Below, piece after piece: positions 14,958 to 18,366 of a DNA stretch of 18,366 nucleotides (positions are counted from its first letter, which is position 1; each line of letters starts with the position of its first letter). The DNA is from Chloroflexota bacterium. Its GTDB lineage: Bacteria > Chloroflexota > Dehalococcoidia > UBA2979. The notes beneath the pieces are model-generated. The model was not told the DNA's origin and made no database searches. It saw nothing but the letters and a program-made list of their open reading frames with translations. Position numbers and translations under genes: made by a program. The stretch lies in contig VGPB01000017.1 in the NCBI GenBank assembly GCA_016875695.1, positions 1-18,366 on the forward strand, in the 5' to 3' direction.

Positions 14958-15875
14958 TCACGGCGCGACCTCCGCGCGTTCGCGCATCGCCCGCAGCTGC
15001 GCCGCGTGCTCGAGGTCGTGCGTCGCGATCGCGCGCAGCCGGTCCGCGAGCAGCACCGTGCTGCGCGCCGGGTCCGTCCCGCACAGCGCGAGCTGCTCTG
15101 GGGGCAGCCACTGCAGCGCGCGCAGCGTCTCCGTGTGCGACGCGTCGAGGGCCGCGCGCGCGGCGTCCGCGTCCGGCCGGGCGTGCAGCGCGCGTTCCAG
15201 CGCCCCCTGCCGCTCGTTCCACGGCCACCACGCCCCGCTCGGCTCCTCCGCCAGCCGCAGCGCCTCGGCGAGCTCGTAGCGCTCGACGGCTCGCGCGTGC
15301 TGCAGCACGTCGGCCGCCATCCACCCGCCGTCGAGCGCCTGCTCCCGCGCGCGCAGCGCGAGCGCGTCGAACGCCCCGAGCAACGCCCGTCGCGCCTCGA
15401 CCAGCTCCGCCGCGATGGCCGCGCGATCGGCCTCGCCCGGCGACCGCACCACCGTGCTGCCCAGCCACGCCGCGACCTCGGGCAGCACCTCGAGGCTGCC
15501 GAGCCGCGCGGGCTGCAGCCACCCAGCGTCGGCGAACTCTTCGTCGCGGTACCGCGGCTCGCCGCCCCAGCCGGCGACGTCGAACACGTTCACCGCGAGC
15601 TCCGCCGCCTCCCCGGCGATCGAGAGCGTCGTCGCGAACGCGAGCGAGGCCGCCTGCAGCCGCAGCCCCTCGCGCACCAGCCGCAGCGCCGCGTCCTCTG
15701 CCGTCTCATCTTCCGGCACGAGCCGCCACGGCAGCACCCACGCCGCGGCGCCGGGCGCGCGCACGAGCAGCACCGCGCCGTCGTCGCGCTGCACGCGGAC
15801 GCCCGAGGCGACGACCAGCGGGCGCGCCGGCGCCGCCGCTTCCGGCTCGATCGCCCGCTCGAGCGACGACGTCAT
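14958..15875 (-). CDS. Two-domain protein: degenerate Nudix-like domain plus DinB-family domain
   Basis: A 305-aa protein starting at ATG 15875, which overlaps the trpE TGA by one base (TGATG). Residues about 20-140 look like a Nudix fold (GAVLLVRAPGAAAWVLPWRLV then EDETAEDAALRLVREGLRLQ). The Nudix box lacks the REUxEE catalytic glutamates, so hydrolase activity is unlikely. Residues about 155-300 resemble the DinB/DUF664 four-helix bundle: W185, DVLQHARAVE with His193, and THDLEHAAQL with His286 and His290, which would form the metal site. DinB-like proteins are often thiol-dependent metalloenzymes. No role in tryptophan synthesis is known to me for this pairing. Position between trpE and trpG implies co-expression. 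The longer reading to 16064 is trpE in another frame. Confidence 0.8.
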   Translation of the reverse strand: MTSSLERAIEPEAAAPARPLVVASGVRVQRDDGAVLLVRAPGAAAWVLPWRLVPEDETAEDAALRLVREGLRLQAASLAFATTLSIAGEAAELAVNVFDVAGWGGEPRYRDEEFADAGWLQPARLGSLEVLPEVAAWLGSTVVRSPGEADRAAIAAELVEARRALLGAFDALALRAREQALDGGWMAADVLQHARAVERYELAEALRLAEEPSGAWWPWNERQGALERALHARPDADAARAALDASHTETLRALQWLPPEQLALCGTDPARSTVLLADRLRAIATHDLEHAAQLRAMRERAEVAP

Positions 15876-17359
15876 CAGTAGCCCAGTCTCCTGCTCGGCG
15901 CGCCCTCGGCCCGCTCCGCATCGTCGATCGCCGCCAGCAGCGCGCGCGCCTTGTGCTGGCACTCCTCGAACTCGCGCTGCGGCACCGAGTCGTGCACGAT
16001 GCCTGCGCCCGCCTGCACGTGCGCCCAGCCGTCCTTCATTACCAGCGTGCGGATCGTGATGCACATCTCCACGTTGCCCGACAGGTCGAAGAAGCCGACC
16101 CCGCCCGCATACGGCCCGCGCTGATCCGGCTCCAGCTCGGCGACGATCTCCATCGCGCGGATCTTCGGCGCGCCCGACACCGTGCCCGCCGGGAACGCCG
16201 AGCGCAGCGCCGCGTACGGGCTCACCCCGTCGCGCAGCCGCCCCTGCACGTGGCTCACCAGGTGCATCACGTGCGAGTACTGCTCGATGTCGAACTGTTG
16301 CGTCACCTCCACCGACCCCGGCGCCGCCACCCGTCCGACGTCGTTGCGCCCGAGGTCGAGCAGCATCACGTGCTCCGCCAGCTCTTTCGGGTCGTGGCGC
16401 AGCTCCTCGCCGAGCCGCTCGTCTTCAAGCGGCGTCGCGCCGCGCGGGCGTGTGCCGGCGATCGGGTGCACCTCGACCTTGCCCTCCTCCACCTTTACCA
16501 GCAGCTCCGGCGACGCGCCCACCACGTACGTGTCGCCGAACTGCAGGTAGTACATGTACGGCGACGGGTTGATCGCGCGCAGCGAGCGGTACACCTCGAA
16601 CGGGTGCGCGCCCGTCTCGCGCGAGAAGCGCTGCGAGATCACCGTCTGGATGATGTCGCCGGCGCGGATGTACTGCTGCGTGCGCTCGACGGCGCCGATG
16701 TACGCCTCCTGCGTCCAGTTAGACTGCACTACGCGCCCCGTCGGGCCCGCGCAGGGCACGTAGGGCAGCGCGGCGAGCGGCGTCGCGAGCCGCTCCACGA
16801 GCTGGTCGATCTGCCAGCACGCGCGCTCGTACGCGGCGTCGATGTCCCCGTCCAGCGGCGCGTGTGCCACCACCTTGATCGTGTGCAGCACATGGTCGAA
16901 CACCAGCAGCGCGTCCGCGAACATCAGCCACGACTCTGGCACGCCGAGCGCGTCGCGCTCCGGCGCGCCCACCCGCGGCTCGAAGTGCCGCGCCGCCTCG
17001 TAGCCCACGTAGCCCACTGCGCCGCCGTGGAAGCGCGGCAGCCCCGGCGCGGGCACTGAGCGGAAGCGCGCGAGCTCGCGCTCCACCTCCGCCAGCGGGT
17101 CGCCGCCCTCGCGGCGCCCGACCAGCACGCGGTACGGCTCCGTGCCGATGAACGAATAGCGCCCCATGCGCTCCCCGCCTTCGACCGACTCCAGCAGGAA
17201 CGAGTACGCCCCGCGCGCGACCTTCAGGAACGCGGACACGGGCGTCTCCAGGTCCGCGCGCACCTCGCGGTAGATCGGCACGACGGTGCCGCGGCCGGCG
17301 AGGCCCCGCACCTCCGCGAGCGACGGGCGGTACATGGTCGAGGCAGTGCTGGTGGCCAT
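15875..17359 (-). CDS. trpE: Anthranilate synthase component I
   Basis: A 494-aa chorismate-binding enzyme that makes anthranilate with ammonia from TrpG. The N-terminal feedback motif LLES is at residues 55-58 (FLLESVEGGERMGRYSFIG), so tryptophan inhibition is probably kept. The catalytic half shows PIAGTRPRG, LLDLGRNDVGRV, FPAGTVSGAPKIRAMEI and QAGAGIVHDSVP, all standard. The start ATG 17359 has AAGGAGT 8 nt upstream; an internal ATG at 17335 (MYRPSL) matches shorter relatives but lacks such a site. It is first in the train, directly below the T-box leader. The stop overlaps the next gene's ATG. Confidence 0.96.
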   Translation of the reverse strand: MATSTASTMYRPSLAEVRGLAGRGTVVPIYREVRADLETPVSAFLKVARGAYSFLLESVEGGERMGRYSFIGTEPYRVLVGRREGGDPLAEVERELARFRSVPAPGLPRFHGGAVGYVGYEAARHFEPRVGAPERDALGVPESWLMFADALLVFDHVLHTIKVVAHAPLDGDIDAAYERACWQIDQLVERLATPLAALPYVPCAGPTGRVVQSNWTQEAYIGAVERTQQYIRAGDIIQTVISQRFSRETGAHPFEVYRSLRAINPSPYMYYLQFGDTYVVGASPELLVKVEEGKVEVHPIAGTRPRGATPLEDERLGEELRHDPKELAEHVMLLDLGRNDVGRVAAPGSVEVTQQFDIEQYSHVMHLVSHVQGRLRDGVSPYAALRSAFPAGTVSGAPKIRAMEIVAELEPDQRGPYAGGVGFFDLSGNVEMCITIRTLVMKDGWAHVQAGAGIVHDSVPQREFEECQHKARALLAAIDDAERAEGAPSRRLGY

Positions 17360-17367
17360 CGCGTCAC

Positions 17368-17374
17368 ACTCCTT
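17368..17374 (-). promoter_or_regulatory. trpE ribosome binding site
   Basis: AAGGAGT on the minus strand, 8 nt before ATG 17359. This near-perfect Shine-Dalgarno decides the trpE start over ATG 17335. Confidence 0.75.
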
Positions 17375-17540
17375 GCAGCCGTCGCCGGGCTTGTGGCGGG
17401 CTCACGCGCTCGCTTGCGAATGACCGCTGCGCCACCAGCGCGCCGCCGGCCACGTACGCGCGCCGCGCGCACCCGCCCTGCCGCCTCGATTGCCTGTGCG
17501 CCCGATCATCATCGCCGGCATCCCGTTCGTCGCTACATAA
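17375..17540 (-). other. Untranslated stretch between leader terminator and trpE
   Basis: About 165 nt of GC-rich sequence. A minus-strand open frame here contains a tandem Trp pair (AARWWRSG), but it has no ribosome binding site and no following terminator. I see no supported feature. Confidence 0.45.
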
Positions 17541-17574
17541 AGCAAAGAAGACCATCGCCCCTGGGGCGATGGTC
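17541..17574 (-). terminator. Intrinsic terminator of the T-box leader
   Basis: On the minus strand GACCATCGCC and GGCGATGGTC pair around CCAGG (17574-17550), with up to 11-12 bp of perfect stem, followed by TTCTTTGCTTT. The 5' arm starts just after the T-box core, so its base of the stem competes with the antiterminator in the usual T-box way. Confidence 0.88.
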
Positions 17575-17902
17575 CTCGCGGTGCCACCCAGTATCGCGCG
17601 CCTGCCCGAGCCGGGCGGTCGCGCGCTCATCGAGGGACGGCACGCCGCGCGCTCGCGCGCGGGGAGCGATCCCCTGGGCGTGGATAACGGCGCCCACACC
17701 GCCGACGCCTACTACGACCCCTCGATGGGGCGGTTCGGGCCGGGACTCCCGGGTCCATTCAGCCGCTGCTCGTCGGGCGCCGGGCTTCCACTGCCCCCGG
17801 CTCGCTTGGTCGGGCTCGCAGCGCCTCGCTGCGTACCCGGTGTGCCCCGCCTGTGCGGCCTACTACTCCCGTTCAACGTCTCTGCGTATGCCTGCCGACG
17901 TA
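17541..17902 (-). promoter_or_regulatory. Trp-specific T-box riboswitch leader
   Basis: The leader of the trp train on the minus strand. The T-box core TGGGTGGCACCGCG lies at 17590-17577; its bulge UGGC (17586-17583) can pair with a tRNA 3' end GCCA, fitting the G discriminator usual in bacterial tRNA-Trp. Stem I: GGCCGC (17860-17855) pairs with GCGGCU (17766-17761). The loop below has AGUAGUA (17867-17861, loop-E-like) opposite GAA-UGG-A, with the Trp codon UGG at 17757-17755. GGG (17870-17868) pairs with CCC (17753-17751). A distal GGCAGUGGAAGCCC segment and the later GUAGUAGGCG...GUUAUCC segment fit the apical stem I and stem II/III region. Uncharged tRNA-Trp should stabilise the antiterminator. 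The 5' boundary is set from the predicted promoter. Confidence 0.9.
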
Positions 17903-17908
17903 CGTTCG

Positions 17909-17937
17909 AGGCTAGGCGGGCGCCGGCGGCCTGTCAA
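17909..17937 (-). promoter_or_regulatory. Candidate sigma-70 promoter of the trp train
   Basis: On the minus strand a consensus -35 box TTGACA (17937-17932), a 17-nt spacer, and TAGCCT (17914-17909) as -10 (3 of 6 consensus bases, including the key first TA and last T). Transcription would start near 17902, about 35 nt before the stem I pairing, as expected for a T-box leader. The IS end is about 38 nt upstream of the -35. Confidence 0.6.
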
Positions 17938-17968
17938 CGGCCGCCGCCGCCCCCGCGCTCCCGACCTG

Positions 17969-17974
17969 GCTAGG
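17969..17974. other. Probable IS481 target site (NCTAGN)
   Basis: GCTAGG abuts the inferred IS end. On the minus strand its TAG serves as the stop of the restored transposase C-terminal frame, so the element appears to borrow a stop codon from its target. Confidence 0.55.
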
Positions 17975-18366
17975 TGTAGTAACCACGAACCTGTGAGAGA
18001 CGACTGACCGGCGGGAGGCCACCGAGCGAGCCATGAGGCTTGCGTCAGTTTGTACTACCGCAGCCAGCCGGCGAGGGCACGAGCGCGATGGGCGCTGGTG
18101 GGGTAGGCGAAGGCGTAGGCCCACGTGCGGAGCAGCACCTGGATGAAGCGTTCGGCCTTGCCGTTGGTGCGCGGCGTGTAGGGGCGGGTGCGCAGGTGAC
18201 GCAGGCCAAGCGCGGCGCAGGATGCTCGCCAGGCTCCGGACAAGTACACAGGCCCGTTGTCCGTCATCACCGCCTCCACCTCGACACCTTGCTCGCCGTA
18301 CCAGACGCAGGCCCGCTCGAGGAAGGCGACGGCGTCCACCGCGCGGTCGGTGCGCAGGACGTTGGC
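17970..18366 (-). pseudogene. IS481-family transposase, C-terminal part, broken
   Basis: A DDE (rve) integrase-core fragment running in from the right edge. Readable parts: the second catalytic Asp in VMTDNGPVYLSGAW, then LRHLRTRPYTPRTNGKAERF with the catalytic Glu in GKAERF, then the WAYAFAYPTSAHRARALAGW region typical of IS481 transposases. After GWLR a TAG (18057-18055) stands where family members have Tyr. About 16 nt later the reading resumes one frame over as KPHGSLGGLPPVSRLSQVRG and ends YYT at TAG 17972-17970. So there is one nonsense codon and one +1 shift near the C-terminus. The N-terminal half is outside the window, so its state is unknown. Confidence 0.85.
17975..18366 (-). mobile_element. 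IS481-family insertion sequence, one end (other end outside window)
   Basis: The element's inner end is placed at 17975, where TGTAGTAACCACGAACCTGT begins, a plausible terminal inverted repeat starting TGT. It is directly preceded by GCTAGG (17969-17974), matching the NCTAGN target described for IS481. The second end and the matching target copy are beyond the window, so the boundary rests on this one side. Confidence 0.7.

Noticed and set aside
14710..15522. 270-aa minus-strand open frame ending in the trpG spacer
   Set aside because: Most of it is the Nudix/DinB gene in another frame; its tail reads through repeat copy B and has no homology I recognise.
14906..17059. 717-aa plus-strand open frame opposite trpE and the Nudix/DinB gene
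   Set aside because: Arg/Ala/Pro-rich shadow of two real minus-strand genes, with no recognisable motif.
17402..17587. Short minus-strand frame with tandem Trp codons (RWW) upstream of trpE, like a trp leader peptide
   Set aside because: No ribosome binding site, no downstream terminator or alternative hairpin, and the T-box already explains Trp control.
1..18366. CRISPR array, tRNA or rRNA genes, prophage or defence island
   Set aside because: No regularly spaced direct repeats, no cloverleaf or rRNA-like sequence, and no phage or nuclease genes seen; the window is mainly metabolic, with a single IS remnant.

Overview
This is a very GC-rich bacterial chromosomal segment. A T-box riboswitch, GTG starts that overlap upstream stop codons, a type Ib DAHP synthase, an AroH-type chorismate mutase and an IS481-type transposase remnant all fit a Chloroflexota-like (or possibly actinobacterial) host. 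I lean towards Chloroflexota, but no marker in the window proves it.

Left part, plus strand: the 3' end of recJ (single-strand DNA exonuclease) ends inside a perfect 33-bp inverted repeat. About 570 bp follow with no intact gene; they hold what looks like the decayed remains of a small membrane protein on the minus strand. Next comes a 685-aa EF-G-like translational GTPase (fusA2-like) starting at GTG 1497. The intergenic stretch 3555-3816 separates it from the convergent minus-strand operon and carries a two-hairpin repeat.

Main part, minus strand (read from 17.9 kb down to 3.8 kb): one long gene train, trpE - degenerate Nudix/DinB protein - trpG - trpD - trpC - trpF - trpB - CPBP membrane protease - trpA - aroH - aroF - scpA - ribF - tyrS - unknown 155-aa protein. 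Most junctions overlap (GTGA or TGATG) or are under 10 nt apart. The exceptions are 248 nt before trpG, which hold a second copy of the two-hairpin repeat, and 54 nt before trpA. A candidate sigma-70 promoter (TTGACA, 17-nt spacer, TAGCCT) precedes a T-box leader with a readable UGG (Trp) specifier, a UGGC acceptor-binding bulge and a strong intrinsic terminator. Uncharged tRNA-Trp should therefore turn on the whole train. aroF and aroH feed carbon through DAHP and prephenate (aroF also supplies chorismate), the Trp genes convert chorismate to tryptophan, and the tail (scpA, ribF, tyrS) ties chromosome condensation, flavin cofactors and tyrosyl-tRNA charging to the same transcript.

Right edge: an IS481-family element, cut by the window edge, sits just upstream of the trp promoter. 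Its end abuts a CTAG target site, and its transposase is broken by a nonsense codon and a +1 frameshift.
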